A stretch of DNA of 64,000 nucleotides, taken from the NCBI GenBank assembly GCA_946902985.2, contig CAMPQE020000051.1, positions 1,116,001 to 1,180,000 of the forward strand. Reading direction: 5' to 3'. Positions within the stretch are counted from its first letter, which is position 1. Every line of letters begins with the position of its first letter. The stretch comes from Meconema thalassinum. Taxonomy: Eukaryota; Arthropoda; Insecta; Orthoptera; Tettigoniidae. Positions 11,801 to 23,981 of this stretch are shown here, one piece after another. The position numbers and the translations under genes are program-made. A model generated the notes under the pieces. It worked only from the letters and a program-made list of their open reading frames with translations, did no database searches and had not been told where the DNA came from.

Positions 11801-12970
11801 CTCATCAGGATTCCCATCTGGACTCCCCCAAAGACCAGGGTTCGATTTGTCCCTGTCGACATCTTCGTGGATATGCCTGGAAATGGCATTTTGGCTCCTT
11901 CCCTCTCGTTCATCGTTCTGGAAGTTCCACCATCATGCTGGTTCCTGTAGAAACGTCACCCCCCCACACCGGGATGGTATTAGCCCATGGTGACTGCTTC
12001 AACCATGGTGAAGAAAGGTCCAATCACGTGGGTAGCGAAATAAGTTGCGTGATTATTCATCCTCTCACTTCCAAAATTATAATGTCCGTCGTGACTATTA
12101 TTGGCTTCAATTATAAAATACGACACAGCCTTAATCTTGCAGATGTGAATTAGCATGTGAGCTAACACTATTTTATAATGCTGCACGTGCTAGTGACGCT
12201 ACTTTTGTATCACGCAGCATCCGTGAATTATACGACGTTTCAAAGATGAAATTTCCACTTTGGCAATTTAAATATCTCATACAATTATAATCACACTTAT
12301 TCAGGATAATTGTAACACTATTACCTGTATATTTCCACTAGGCATCTGCCCTCCACATACACGTGGGTAATATGTGATGTTACAGCAATGTTGTGCAATA
12401 CACTATACTTGCCAATAATTATTTCCCAAGCTTCTTATTTAATTCACTGGACTTCATCGACAGTGGATATTAGTATTCGCTTGCTCGATGGCACCTTATA
12501 ATCACTTTTAACGCTAAACAGCGGATATACTTCTACGTCTCGTAGGACAAATGTAATTCCACGCCTACACAAGGCGGATTCTCAATACGCAGTGCTCCGG
12601 TACTGGGTGTCTCTAGAAAGTAGGTCGTCAAAACGAAAACGTTGAGCGACTACTTACGTTCCTTTTTGCGTATCTGCAAGGGTATTACCTTACCTAAAGT
12701 AAAAATAAACATTCTCCAAAATGTTTTAATAACGCAGCATGACGAAATGGAATATTCTGAGTCTCGTAGGAAAGATAAAAATAATTAATAAGACCTCAGA
12801 TAATAATTAGCAGTTTACACCAAAGTCAAAAGTGCGATTCACCGCTACTTCAAAGTATCGCGTGATCTCTCAGCTTCACGTGGCTTCCTGGGTGTGTTCA
12901 AAAGTACAACATCCCATCATAAATGCTCTGTCATATAAAATATCACATGAACCATAGCTCAGCGGGTTCA
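8830..12970. other. No supported gene; probable LTR-like or untranslated element sequence
   Basis: About 4.1 kb of AT-rich sequence without recognisable domains. On the minus strand, TGTCACACCCC at about 11706-11696 resembles a Gypsy-type LTR start, and a short minus frame at 11713-11913 precedes it. The gag-like ORF at 8792 lies downstream of this stretch on the same strand. A 130-codon plus frame at 11761-12153 lacks any known motif and overlaps the opposite strand's frame; I do not call it. Confidence 0.35.
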
Positions 12971-12972
12971 AT

Positions 12973-13560
12973 ACTCGTAAGAGCTAGCAGGGCTGCCAAC
13001 TGATAATAAATGCTCTCTCTATTTGTTTAATCCTAATATCAATATTTCAGAAAGTATGCAGGGCATCAGGTATTTAATTTGCAAACGTATGGTTCCTAAC
13101 ATTCTAGATTAATTTGGAGTAACTAATATACCTCAGTACTGCCAACATGATTCTAAGCTTTCTGATCATTTCAATTTTTATTTACATGTAACTTCTATAC
13201 TAACAAATGGATTATATCCAAAATTGGCAGTACAATAGATCGTAATATTTCAGATTAATTCTGAGCATCACATAAATGACATTGTTACCAACATGATTTT
13301 ACATGCACTTATAAATCCATATCAAACAGCATGTAACGTTCATACTATCCGTTATACGTCAAACAAATTTTGTATGTGCATTCTATACCTTAAGGGATGG
13401 AACTAAGAATATATTCATAGTCACCAGGGCAGCCAATTGTAATAAGTAACTCTAATAGGCTACTCTATTTCAGGTGTTTTTCAAATAGCAGTACTTTGAA
13501 ATGATAGTATTACCAACTTGATTATTCTAAATATGTCTATTTATTACCTTTAGCCAATAT
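12973..13560. repeat. Diverged tandem units related to 7340-7600
   Basis: Recurring landmarks show degenerate tandem units: GCAGGGCTGCCAACTG (about 12988) against CAGGGCAGCCAATTG (about 13424), and TGCCAACATGATT, TTACCAACATGATT and TTACCAACTTGATT at about 13140, 13288 and 13511. No coding content is visible. Confidence 0.6.
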
Positions 13561-13957
13561 ATGCAGTACATTGTGACTTAAGTTGAACTTACTGCTTTCA
13601 TTGCAAGGACTTCGCATGATAACGACTAGTGGTTTTTCCTTCACATACACACATCACAGATAATTTCTGGTCACTGTAACAAGTGATAGAGTCTTCCACA
13701 CATCAGAAACAGTTCCCATCACAAATAGCTGATAAACATTCATACTGGATACCATATATATATACTGAAATACCTTCAACAGTGAAAACTCTGAATGAGA
13801 ATGGCTAGTAGATATCAATATCCACTTATATCAGACAATAACACAAATAAATATGTTCAATTACAAATATTAAAAGAGGATAATGTATTCAGAGCCAACA
13901 TTTTTTGTTTACATTCAGAAAAAAACATTATTTTACCTTATTTTAGTGTCTACTTAC

Positions 13958-14016
13958 TCATTTGGATGATTTCTACTTGTATCCCTATCGTCATCATGGG
14001 TTTCTTCTTTTATAAC
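13958..14016 (-). CDS. Candidate 59-nt host exon (zinc-finger-gene-type linker), block A copy
   Basis: On the minus strand GTCGCTAG is followed by a 59-nt open segment starting GTTATAAAAGAAGAAACCC and ending AAATGA before GTAAGTAG, a perfect donor. It reads VIKEETHDDD then RDTSRNHPN and ends in phase 2. The block B copy (34609-34667) has the same length, both splice sites and an open frame despite six base differences. The KEE acidic style suits the linker upstream of insect C2H2 finger exons. Whether it is spliced to the other candidate exons is inference. Confidence 0.5.
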
Positions 14017-14327
14017 CTAGCGACAAAATTACTCATTAATTTCTGAGGTATTATCTTACTCTTCTAAATAAGAAAAGAACAAAAACATTAAACAATAGAC
14101 ACATGTTAATGGTTGTTAGAAGCGTCACTTATACACACGAATTTTGTTCTCATAAACCATAGTTATTTCAGTTTTCACTGCAAAAAAAGAGGTACAATTT
14201 CACAATACATGTTGACAAGGGAGACTGGCAAAATAGATCACCTATACACAGGATGAGGGCCAGGACAGCAGAATTGCGTACCGACCACTTCTTGGCAGGT
14301 GTCCATTCGCTGAATCTCCAGCCTACA

Positions 14328-15260
14328 GAAATCCGTGGGGCGGGTCATAGAACAGCGAACACACGCCCATTCAGATCGCCAATTAGAGAAATATATTGAT
14401 TCTAAGAAAACTATGGTATTTGAAGGTCACTATAAAAATACAACCAAGAATTATGAAGTCATTTCTTCGGGTAAAACACCATGTAAACAAAATATTTTAT
14501 GTAGAAGCTACATACAATATCAAGGCGCAAGGAGAAGAAACGACATTGGAGAATCCAGTCACATGACCGGAGGGGCTAGGGACAGTATAAATGGTGGAGT
14601 CAACAGATAAAATATCATTTTAATTGGGCAACATAATCAAAAATATTACAGTGAAATAAATTGTAATGTGTACAAAACATTTATGTAAGCAAGATGTAAG
14701 ACATCATTGAAATGAGTGCCTACTTTATAACTATGAATTAGTCATTTTGGAAGGGGCCGGCCTTGGCCATAAAATACGGAGGTGGAAGAAGACATGAAAG
14801 GTTATCCTTTTTGGCTATATTCCTTTGACATTTCATGTATATTGAAGAGGATTTGTGAATGTAAATGTATAACATAGTCCAGTTAGTATACTTTTTTCCC
14901 CTTAATTTTTGATATTTGTGATAGGCTAAAGTAGCGATTTGGAGATGTCTAATTAAATAGAAAAACGTATCACAAATAGTAAGAAGTGAGGAAAGTTACC
15001 CTATAGATTATAGGTTGATATTTTTTTCTGGTCACCAGTTCGTTGGAAGAAGTGTAAGTTGGAACATAACCATGTATTGTACCCAATTTGCCATGTGTCA
15101 AGAGATTGGATCGCACCGCATTATTTAGTGAAGAACAGATGACGTGCATGATAGCTGTGACGTCACTGCCATGGCCACGTGGATTCCATAATGTGAAGAG
15201 AACTTGAAATATGTAAGACTGTAACGCTCACTATTCTACTAAGATCATTAGAGGATTTGT
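14328..15260. repeat. 933-bp tandem duplication, unit 1
   Basis: The sequence starting GAAATCCGTGGGGCG at 14328 recurs at 15261 and continues nearly identically for the whole unit. It contains a 91-codon open frame (14335-14610), a TATAAATGG box near 14586 and a CRE-type TGACGTCA palindrome near 15160. The diverged block B homologue (about 36950-37690) exists only once. Confidence 0.93.
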
Positions 15261-16190
15261 GAAATCCGTGGGGCGCGTCATAGAACAGCGAACACACGCC
15301 CATTCTGATCGCCAATTAGAGAAATATATTGATTCTAAGAAAACTATGGTATTTGAAGGTCACTATAAAAATACAACCAAGAATTATGAAGTCATTTCTT
15401 CGTGTAAAACACCATGTAAACAAAATATTTTATGTAGAAGCTACATACAATATCAAGGCGCAAGGAGAAGAAACGACATTGGAGAATCCAGTCACATGAC
15501 CGGAGGGGCTAGGGACAGTATAAATGGTGGAGTCAACAGATAAAATATCATTTTAATTGGGCAACATAATCAAAAATATTACAGTGAAATTAATTGTAAT
15601 GTGTACAAAACATTTATGTAAGCAAGATGTAAGACATCATTGAAATGAGTGCCTACTTTATAACTATGAATTAGTCATTTTGGAAGGGGCCGGCCTTGGC
15701 CATAAAATACGGAGGTGGAAGAAGACATGAAAGGTTATCCTTTTTGGCTATATTCCTTTGACATTTCATGTATATTGAAGAGGATTTGTGAATTTAAATG
15801 TATAACATAGTCCAGTTAGGATACTTCTTTCCCTTAATTTTTGATATTTGTGATAGGCTAAAGTAGCGATTTGGAGATGTCTAATTAAGTAGAAAAACGT
15901 ATCACAAATAGTAAGAAGTGAGGAAAGTTACCCTATAGATTATAGGTTGATATTTTTTTCTGGTCACCAGTTCGTTGGAAGAAGTGTAAGTTGGAACATA
16001 ACTATGTATTGTACCCAATTTGCCATGTGTCAAGAGATTGGATCGCACCGCATTATTTAGTGAAGAACAGATGACGTGCATGATAGCTGTGACGTCACTG
16101 CCATGGCCACATGGATTCCATAATGTCAAGAGAACTTGAAATATGTAAGAATGTAACACTCACTATTCTACTAAGTTCATTAGAGGATTT
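15261..16190. repeat. 933-bp tandem duplication, unit 2
   Basis: Second copy, differing from unit 1 by scattered substitutions and a short indel near 15825 (TTCTTTCCC against TTTTTTCCCC). Both units end with ATTAGAGGATTT, which may be the short homology that mediated the duplication. High similarity means the event is recent compared with the A/B duplication. Confidence 0.93.
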
Positions 16191-16194
16191 TTGA

Positions 16195-18190
16195 ATACCT
16201 ACTATGACGTAACAATCTGAAGGGCCAGTACGGAAGAAGCAGTACACGTGATCTAAGAGACAAAGTAGAGGGCACTGAAAACACAGAGCGAGTTTTGGAG
16301 AGGAAATGACCGGGAGGTCGTTCACTTGAATCTTACACGCAGAGCAGTAAGCACAGTCCCGCGACAGCGCAGGTGATAGTTCCAACGCATGTCTAGTGAC
16401 GAAAGACGTGTGGTGTCACTAAGCCAGCATGGCGATATTTCCATGTGATCTATACTGTCAGAACGAGTTGACAAAGCGAACATTTACGGACTACAATAAT
16501 ACTTCAGAATTGCGAAGACGCGAACAGTCTGTGTGCAGTGAAAGCCTGTATGGTTTCACGCTGTTCTAGTCATTTAAAACTGTTATATTCGGGCTGGAAG
16601 ATGAACGCGAGTGTAGAACTGAATGTGTAAGCGGCTAGCAGATATGTTCTGTTTACAGACCGGCGAGGTCATTGTACCAGCCGACAGTGGGCGAGCCAAG
16701 GCCAACTACTTGTGACGTGCGACCCATATGTGTCTGAAGGCCAAACTTAGAGGCGGCGATATCGGACAGATTTCTCACGAAAGTTAAGCTTTTTGAATCG
16801 GTGATATTTCGTGAACTTTTGAGTTTATCAAAGTGCGATTTGCACGAGTGTATCCAGGAGTCTGCGAACTATCTTATTAGATGGACAGAATTTCTGGAAT
16901 GTTTTGGACATGAAGATCATCGGACCCAACATCTATATTTATTTCACGAGGGACTTTAAACACTGTAACATGGCACACTAGAGTACAGGCGGCATGGGAG
17001 ATTACGGGTTCGTGTGACGTTCCTGGAGGTGAAATGGAGAGCCACAAGCATCACCGGGTCTACCAAGAGACTTGGAGATGGGTAAAGACTAAATGGCGAG
17101 ACCGAGGGAAGACGCCGTTAGTCCGTCTGGAACTCCATATTTCCACAGCAAGAAGTCCAAGGTACTAGTGACTACACCACGATTTTTCTAGAACTAGTGT
17201 GGTAGTGAAGTAGGTTTTAGTGGTTTGGATTGCACATGTCAAATTATATTGCGATTAACTTAAGGGGGGATTTATTTTTGTCACGAGTTAAGCGGTGACA
17301 TTAAACCATTTTTCTTTATATTCTTTAGAAACGACTGATTTTCATAGATATGGTGGATATATATTGCTAAAAGAAGTGGATAATTTTGAACATGTAACGT
17401 CAAAGGAAAGAGTTAGATAAACACTTTAATAAGTGTAATCCCATTTACACTGTAACATTTATAAATTTGTCTGGAGGCAATGGAAAATATTCATTTAAAT
17501 TGAAAGGAATATAATAAAAGCTAAATTAATACAGAAGTAATCACACAAGTTTAACATCTAAATAATACAGCTAAACTGTTCTTTAAACACACTGAGAACT
17601 GAATGAGATCTATAAACACAACGCGATGTTACAAGCTTCAATGATTAATGTGAATAACAGGTAATAATAATGCTGAAATAAAGTAATTGCGATGATAAAA
17701 TGCAATGCAGATAAAATATGGTAACGTAATAAGGTGAGCAAAGTTTCAAATGATGTAAAGAATGAGAAATAATAAGTGTGAATTGAAAGGTCACTGTGAT
17801 TTAATGAGGCAAATAATTAAATAAGGATAAGCCAGAGAATAATTCAATGGAGCCATGTGGGCCATTTAATATGTGTATAAAATTAATAGGAGAATTGCCA
17901 CATCAACGTTACAGCCAGTAAAAGTTTGCCTGATGAATTTTGTATTGCTTTGTAAAATCATTTAACATTATTGAGATTTATACCAGTGGAAAAATTTCAT
18001 TGCAAGTGCTTCAGTAAGAATAAAAGCAGGAATAATCTGTTGTGTGATACTTCAGATCTTGAATTTTGAATATTCATTGAGATAAAGATATTGAATCCAG
18101 TATAAAGCAGAAAAAAGTTGTAATTTTGAGTTAAGAGGGAAGTTGACGTAACTAAATGTGAACATGCACATATATAAATACACTGTAAAT
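16195..18190. other. No gene seen; AT-rich, possibly old LTR sequence
   Basis: No coding frame of interest. TTAAGGGGGGA at about 17260-17270, followed by TTTATTTTTGTCACGAG, looks like a polypurine tract at an LTR border, but no second LTR or pol was found. Confidence 0.35.
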
Positions 18191-18194
18191 ATGT

Positions 18195-21100
18195 TAGAGT
18201 TGTTTGTTTGAGTCTTCAGTCTTTTGACTGGTTTGATGCAGCTCTCCATGCCTCCCTGTCCTGAGCTAATCGTTTCATCTCTACATGGCTCCAACACCCT
18301 ACATCGGAGGCAATCTGTTTAACATATTCTAACCTTGGTCTACCCCTACAGTTTTTGTCCTCAACCCTTCCTTCCATAACTAAGCTTGCTATTCCTGGGT
18401 GTCTTAGTATGTGTCCTACCAACCTATCTCTTCTCTTCATTAGCAGTCGCCAGAAACATCTCTCCTCTCCCACTCGTCTTAATACCTCTTCGTTTGTAAC
18501 CCTATCTACCCATGTGATCTTCATCATTCTCCTGTAACACCACATTTCAAATGCTTCAATTCTCCTCTTTTCTGCTGCACCAATAGTCCAAGTTTCACTT
18601 CCATAGAACGCCACGCTCCAGACAAAGACTTTCAAAAATGACTTCCTAATACCTAAATCTATATTCGATGTCAGCAGATTCCTTTTTTGTAGAAATGCTT
18701 TCTTTGCCTGAGCCAACTTACTTTTAATATCCTCTTTGCTTCGTCCATCACTGGTTATTCTGCTTCCTAAGTAACAGAAGTCTCCTACTTCCTTCAGCTT
18801 TTCACCTGCCAATTTGATCTCCATAGAGGTTTCTGATTTATTTCGGCTGCATTCCAGTATTTTTGTTTTACATTTATTTATTTTCATCATGAATTCTTTC
18901 CGTAAGACGGAGTCCATACCATTCAAAAACTCATTCAAATCCTCAGGCTTGTCAGCCAAGATGACAATGTCATCAGCAAATCTCAGAGTTGAAATTGTTT
19001 CCCCTTGAATCTTCACTCCCACTTTAAATTTTTCTCTAATTTCCTTCATTGCTTGTTCAATGTAAAGATTGAAAAGTATGGGTGACAAGTTGCAGCCTTG
19101 CCTTACACCTTTCTGAATACCAGCTTCTCTCTCATGTCCTTCAACTCGAATGACTGCTGTCTGGTTTCTGTACAGATTGTATATCACCCTCCTATCCCTG
19201 TACTTTATTCCAATCGATTTCAAAATGTCAAACAATTTAGTCCAATCAACGTTATCAAAAGCCTTTTCTAAGTCTACAAAAGCCATGAACGTTCTCTTAT
19301 CTTTCCTTATTCTACCTTCTAAAATCAGCCTAAGACTTAGTACAGCTTCCCTTGTTCCTACATTTCTCCTGAAACCAAACTGGTCTTCACCCAACTCCGT
19401 TTCTATCTGGCTTTCAATCCTCTTGTAAATTATTCTAGACAGGATCTTTGAAGCATGAGTAATCAAGCTGACTGTACGGTAATCTTCACATCTGTCAGCT
19501 CCCACTTTCTTTGGTATAGGGATGATTACATTCTTCTTGAAATCAGGGGGTACCTCACCTGTCTCATAAATCCTACACACCAAGTGAAATAACCTGATCA
19601 GACCTTCATCTCCTACGCAGCGTAGCAACTCAATCGGTATATCATCTATGCCTGGTGCTTTGTTCCTGCTTAAGTCTTCCAAAGCTCTATCAAATTCTGA
19701 TCTCAATATTAAATCTCCTTTCGCATCCTCATCAGTTTCCTCCTCCCTTTCCATTACATGATTCTCAATCTCCTTTCCCTTATACAAACTCTCTATGTAA
19801 GCTTTCCATCTCTCAACCTTTTCTTCCCTATCTGTTAGAGGCTTTCTATTTGTGTCCTTAATATTACAGCACTTAGTCTTCTTTTCCCGAAAAGTATTCT
19901 TAATCCTTTGGTAAGCTGTGTCTACTTTTCCTAATTTCAGACAATTTTCTATACCTGCACATTTCTCTTTCAACCATTCTTCTTTCGCTTCCTTGCACTT
20001 CTTGTTAACCTCATTTCTCAGACGTCTGTATTCTGCTTTCCCCTTTTCATCTCTTAGATTCCTGTGTTTCCGCCTTTCATCCATCAATTCTAGTATATCC
20101 TGAGTGATCCACGGTTTTCTACCTATTCTTTCTTTCCTACCAATGTTTTCTTCCGCGGATTTTGTTATTTCATTCTTCAAAAGTGCCCATTCGTCTGCAA
20201 TTGAAGTTTGTTTAGGGTTTTTCATTAGTCCTTCCTTTATAATCCTCTTGAATCTTTCGTTTACATCTTTCTCTTTCAGTCTGTCTATTGCCCACCTTTT
20301 TGGCTTTTGACTTTTCTTCAGTTTCTTCAACTTTAATCTGCATTTCATTACAACCAGATTGTGATCAGAGTTTATGTCAGCACCAGGATATGTTTTACAA
20401 TCCAAAATCTGGTTTCGAAACCTCTGCTTGACCAAAATGAAGTCGATTTGGTAACGCCCTGTATCTCCTGGCCTCATCCATGTGTATATTCTTCTATTGT
20501 GGTTATTGAATAAGGTGTTAGCTATGACCAATTCATGCTCGGTGCAGAATTCTACCAGCCTGCTTCCTCGATCATTCCTTTCACCTAATCCGAAATCTCC
20601 TACTATCTTCCCTTCTCTCCCTTTTCCTACCACAGCATTCCAATCTCCCATTACTATAACATTTTCATCACCCTTGATATACCTCAGAATTTCGTCTATT
20701 TCTTCGTAGACCTTTTCAACATCCTCATCATCAGCTTGACTGGTAGGCATATAGACTTGTACCACTGTAGTGCAGGTAGGTTTTGTATTGATTTTTGCTA
20801 CAATAATCCGTTCACTATATTGCTCGTAATATTCCACCCGCTGTCCAAGTTTCCTACTCAATATGAGGCCAACCCCTGCTTGGCCATTGTTTGATTTAGT
20901 GCTAATGACCCTATAGTCTCCTGACCAAAAGTCCTGTTCTTCCTGCCAGCGCATTTCACTAATCCCAACCAAATCCAACCTCAACCTATCCATTTCCCTT
21001 TCTGAGTTTTCTAACCTTCCACTTCCTAGCAGACTTCTAACATTCCACGCTCCGATCCGTAGAATGTCAGATTTCCTCTTTGTCACTTCTGTGATGTTAA

Positions 21101-21240
21101 CCCCCTCTCGAGTAGTCCCCACCCGGAGATCCGAACGGGGGACTAGTTTACCTCCGGATTGAAATTTTACAAGGGAGGAGGCCATCATCACATGTAATTA
21201 TGCATAGAGGTGCATATCCTCGGGAATAGCATACGGCTGT
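18195..21240 (-). mobile_element. RTE-like LINE, near full length
   Basis: The ORF is followed on the minus strand by a very short 3' region with the inverted motif CAGTCTTTTGACTG at about 18219-18232, and preceded by a short leader. An old relative at 32335-33400 still aligns with sequence just beyond the 5' end of the ORF (21240-21400 with 33240-33390), so the true 5' end may extend to about 21400. Target-site duplications were not identified. Confidence 0.8.
18216..21191 (-). CDS. RTE-like non-LTR retrotransposon ORF (endonuclease + reverse transcriptase), intact
   Basis: A single uninterrupted 991-codon frame. Residues about 44-290 form an apurinic-type endonuclease: IGAWNVRSLL (Asn50), GISEMRW (Glu79), GDWNAVVG near 182 and SDHNLVV near 282. 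The reverse transcriptase follows, with GIDDIPIELL, the QKGVRQGCNLSPILFN block and the catalytic FADD near residue 737. The C-terminus has the RTE/CR1-style tail (WCYRRMMKITWVDRVTNEEVL, then GHILRHPG and GRPRLEYV). It would nick target DNA and prime reverse transcription there. Length and domain order match RTE-superfamily ORFs; CR1/L2 is an alternative. No stop or frameshift and all visible active-site residues present, so this copy is young. It lies in sequence absent from block B. Confidence 0.93.
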   Translation of the reverse strand: MMMASSLVKFQSGGKLVPRSDLRVGTTREGVNITEVTKRKSDILRIGAWNVRSLLGSGRLENSEREMDRLRLDLVGISEMRWQEEQDFWSGDYRVISTKSNNGQAGVGLILSRKLGQRVEYYEQYSERIIVAKINTKPTCTTVVQVYMPTSQADDEDVEKVYEEIDEILRYIKGDENVIVMGDWNAVVGKGREGKIVGDFGLGERNDRGSRLVEFCTEHELVIANTLFNNHNRRIYTWMRPGDTGRYQIDFILVKQRFRNQILDCKTYPGADINSDHNLVVMKCRLKLKKLKKSQKPKRWAIDRLKEKDVNERFKRIIKEGLMKNPKQTSIADEWALLKNEITKSAEENIGRKERIGRKPWITQDILELMDERRKHRNLRDEKGKAEYRRLRNEVNKKCKEAKEEWLKEKCAGIENCLKLGKVDTAYQRIKNTFREKKTKCCNIKDTNRKPLTDREEKVERWKAYIESLYKGKEIENHVMEREEETDEDAKGDLILRSEFDRALEDLSRNKAPGIDDIPIELLRCVGDEGLIRLFHLVCRIYETGEVPPDFKKNVIIPIPKKVGADRCEDYRTVSLITHASKILSRIIYKRIESQIETELGEDQFGFRRNVGTREAVLSLRLILEGRIRKDKRTFMAFVDLEKAFDNVDWTKLFDILKSIGIKYRDRRVIYNLYRNQTAVIRVEGHEREAGIQKGVRQGCNLSPILFNLYIEQAMKEIREKFKVGVKIQGETISTLRFADDIVILADKPEDLNEFLNGMDSVLRKEFMMKINKCKTKILECSRNKSETSMEIKLAGEKLKEVGDFCYLGSRITSDGRSKEDIKSKLAQAKKAFLQKRNLLTSNIDLGIRKSFLKVFVWSVAFYGSETWTIGAAEKRRIEAFEMWCYRRMMKITWVDRVTNEEVLRRVGEERCFWRLLMKRRDRLVGHILRHPGIASLVMEGRVEDKNCRGRPRLEYVKQIASDVGCWSHVEMKRLAQDREAWRAASNQSKD

Positions 21241-21399
21241 AGTTTCTCGTTGCTTTCAGCCGTGCAGCAGGACGCAGTGTAGCCATTATTGGCTTATATT
21301 ATCAATATCTTAACCGTCTATAAGACTAGTAAAGAATTGATTTATTCTGAAAGGCTGCTACTCCCTTTCAGAATAAGTAAAGAGCAATTCTACTAACAA

Positions 21400-22400
21400 A
21401 AATACTAACCTTCTACCGTACTAACAATTAAATACCAAAACTCTACTAACAAAAAACTTAAGTTCCACCAACAACAAATACTACCACTAAAACAGTCTGT
21501 CAACAGGCACACTCACATGCACCCTCACACATCACAGTCTACTGAAACAATGAACTATAACTAATAAACAATGCAACTGCTACCAGACACACTCACACAC
21601 CACAGTCTAATAGAACAATGACATATATCTAATAGACAAACTAACTACCTACTTACAACTAAAACTAACTACATACTTACTGTACTTTTATTTGAATTGA
21701 CAATATTTACAAAATGCAATTTAGATAGAAAATACTTACAAATGTTAGAGAAGTAAGTTGAATATCCACTATACATCAGTCACGAATTAGATAGAAGGAG
21801 ATCTAATGGAATCGTTGCAGTGATATTTTTGTGTTTTTCTTTTATAATCCAAACAGTTAAATAGGCATCCAAACATGAACTCTATTATAAGAAACGGATG
21901 ACCAATGCAATAGTGTAATTACAAATTTAACCCATTAAAATCCATATGCGGGATCTCCGTAAGTTTGATTGTGAAGAGACCGGACACAAGGAGGTTTTGT
22001 CCCGATTAACAATTAATTTAATGTGATATTTTTGTTTGTTTGCACATCAAGACATAATTTAGATAATCTCCATGTACAGAGGGATAGGAACTATTTATTT
22101 CTCTATTAAGTGTTGTGCTGATGTGAATAAAAGGCGGATGTTTTATCTTATTTGTTCATATCTTTCTGTGGCTTTGCAACGTAACGTGGTTGGGAGACGA
22201 AGTCTGACGGTAAAATATGAACCCCAGTCCATCGTCTCGCCCCGAGGTCATTTGAGGTCTCAATTTTCTTTGGATTTATCTTCATGTCGGCGTATGTCTA
22301 ACCATCCACGATTTTTTTGTGATATTCTCTGGTAAATGTTGTTTCGAATTTCAACCTGGGATCGCGGTGTGTCGGGCCACGCAATCCACGGTTGGGATAT
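21400..22400. other. No gene seen; AT-rich filler absent from block B
   Basis: A C/A-rich simple stretch at about 21405-21690 (ACTAACAAAAACT-like and CACACTCACAC-like motifs) leads into unremarkable AT-rich sequence. The whole stretch belongs to the approximately 7.3-kb part of A with no counterpart at the 37690 junction in B. Confidence 0.5.
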
Positions 22401-23864
22401 TGGGCACAGCAAATTGAGTGTGAAATCACGGATAGACGTCTGGATGGAGTGAGAATATATGATTTCATGACCAGTGATAGAATATTATTAGTAATGTTGA
22501 GACACCCGGATCATTCACCACGAGAGAGCCTTTGAATTTAAAAGCAGCGATTGAATGATCAGCGAGATTGATCCCATGTTATTATTTGATGTGGAATATT
22601 AGTGATTCGAAAGGTAAGGTTTATAATGTACGAGTAATTCGCATGCAATATGTGTGCATTATGGATAATGTGCCATTTTAAGTTAAGCCATGTGGCAGGT
22701 ATATATAAACGACTGGTGACGGGTGTAGCCACTTACCGCCCATAGTTTGTGACGCAGGTAAACCTATAATATGTGAATATTTGACTAAGAGTCATTGAGA
22801 GACTCAATCTGCGAGGCCATGGGAGCCAAATTGTTTACGTTGAGGTTCGAGTGAGTTGGTTTCCACTAAGCTATACAACTGATATGCATTACCACATACA
22901 ATAGCATCTTGATTGTTCAACGGAGATACATGTGATCTTGGAGCCTCAGCGAGAAATGAATCACATTTATCATCCCGAAGTGAACAGATGTGCTGGTGGT
23001 ATATATTGAGTTTCATATTTTAGGCCTAACATATGAGAGGTTATTTACTTCGGATCAGCTGATGGTAAACAAGGGAAATTCATTCTCCTTAAGTGTTTCC
23101 AGTTTAAATTAGGTTTGTGGATTCCATTTTTATTGTTCAGTATGGCTCACTGGAAGGGTACGTTATTTGAAAAAACGAATTTAGAATTGGTGAATTTCGT
23201 ATTTATTTCGAGGTAGACATTTCAGTTTTTTTGTCTTATATTCGACGGGAACGTTATATTAAAACACATTTATAGATTATGAGATCTTTGTTCGTCGATC
23301 TATCCATACATTTCGACGTTTGATTTTGATGAGCGTTTGTTATAATCAGTGATAGAAGTGATACTTTCGTTTGAGAGGATTTTTCAGTCAGAGTTTGTTC
23401 TGATAGATCCATCTAAGTGTATATAGGGGGCTATCGCCATAATTTGATATTTGAGATTATTTCATGGTAAGTAATATAATGTGTTAGTCATTCTCCCACT
23501 TATAAATAAATAGCAGTTGTCACCGATCATTTCTCATGTATTGTAGTAGTGGAGAGAGTATCTGAAGAAATATTTATCTCTTTTCCTCTCCCCCGTCCCC
23601 ATATCATTTCAAATGCAATCCGTGGAAGTAAATTTTATGTGTCAATTATTATTATCTTTATTATTAAGCCAGCAGAAGGCAATCTTTCACACGACTTGTA
23701 CCTTCTCTACCAAACCCAACTTAATAACAGAAAGCTTCCATCTGTCATCAGTACGGTCTGAATACACAATTTTATATACCCTTAATCGCAATGGGGAGAG
23801 GAAGATGGCGATCAAGTGCTGGCTCTTATAAGGTGCAACAAGTAGTAACCCAAAAGGTTCTTAC

Positions 23865-23981
23865 CTCTTTCAAAACTCCATCACTCGCTAAAGGAGGAAT
23901 TTCTATTTCTTCCCTTCTTGGAACAAGCTCTGGTATCGAAAAGTCTTCTATCTTGATGTCCTCAATCAGGTCAGTATCATC
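23865..23981 (-). CDS. Candidate 117-nt acidic host exon, block A copy
   Basis: The minus strand shows TTTCTCTGCAG, then 39 open codons, then GTAAGAACC; both splice sites fit consensus and the exon is phase 0-0. It begins DDTDLIEDIKIEDFSIPELV and continues with a PRREE/IPP segment and ends VLKE. The B copy (41012-41128) differs by nine substitutions and no indel, six of them amino-acid changing, mostly conservative. Acidic exons with EDIKIED motifs are usual ahead of the finger exon of insect C2H2 genes. Phase agrees with exons at 47237 and 61276. Confidence 0.6.

Noticed and set aside
11761..12153. 130-codon plus-strand frame
   Set aside because: No recognisable motif and overlaps an opposing frame; nothing supports translation.
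13795..14046. 83-codon plus-strand frame with hydrophobic end
   Set aside because: The block B homologue is shifted and shorter. The same bases on the minus strand make a better exon (13958-14016).
14335..14610. 91-codon frame in the tandem units as a gene
   Set aside because: The third, older copy (36950-37260) has broken frames, and the segment looks more like a TATA-containing repeat; recent duplication explains identity.
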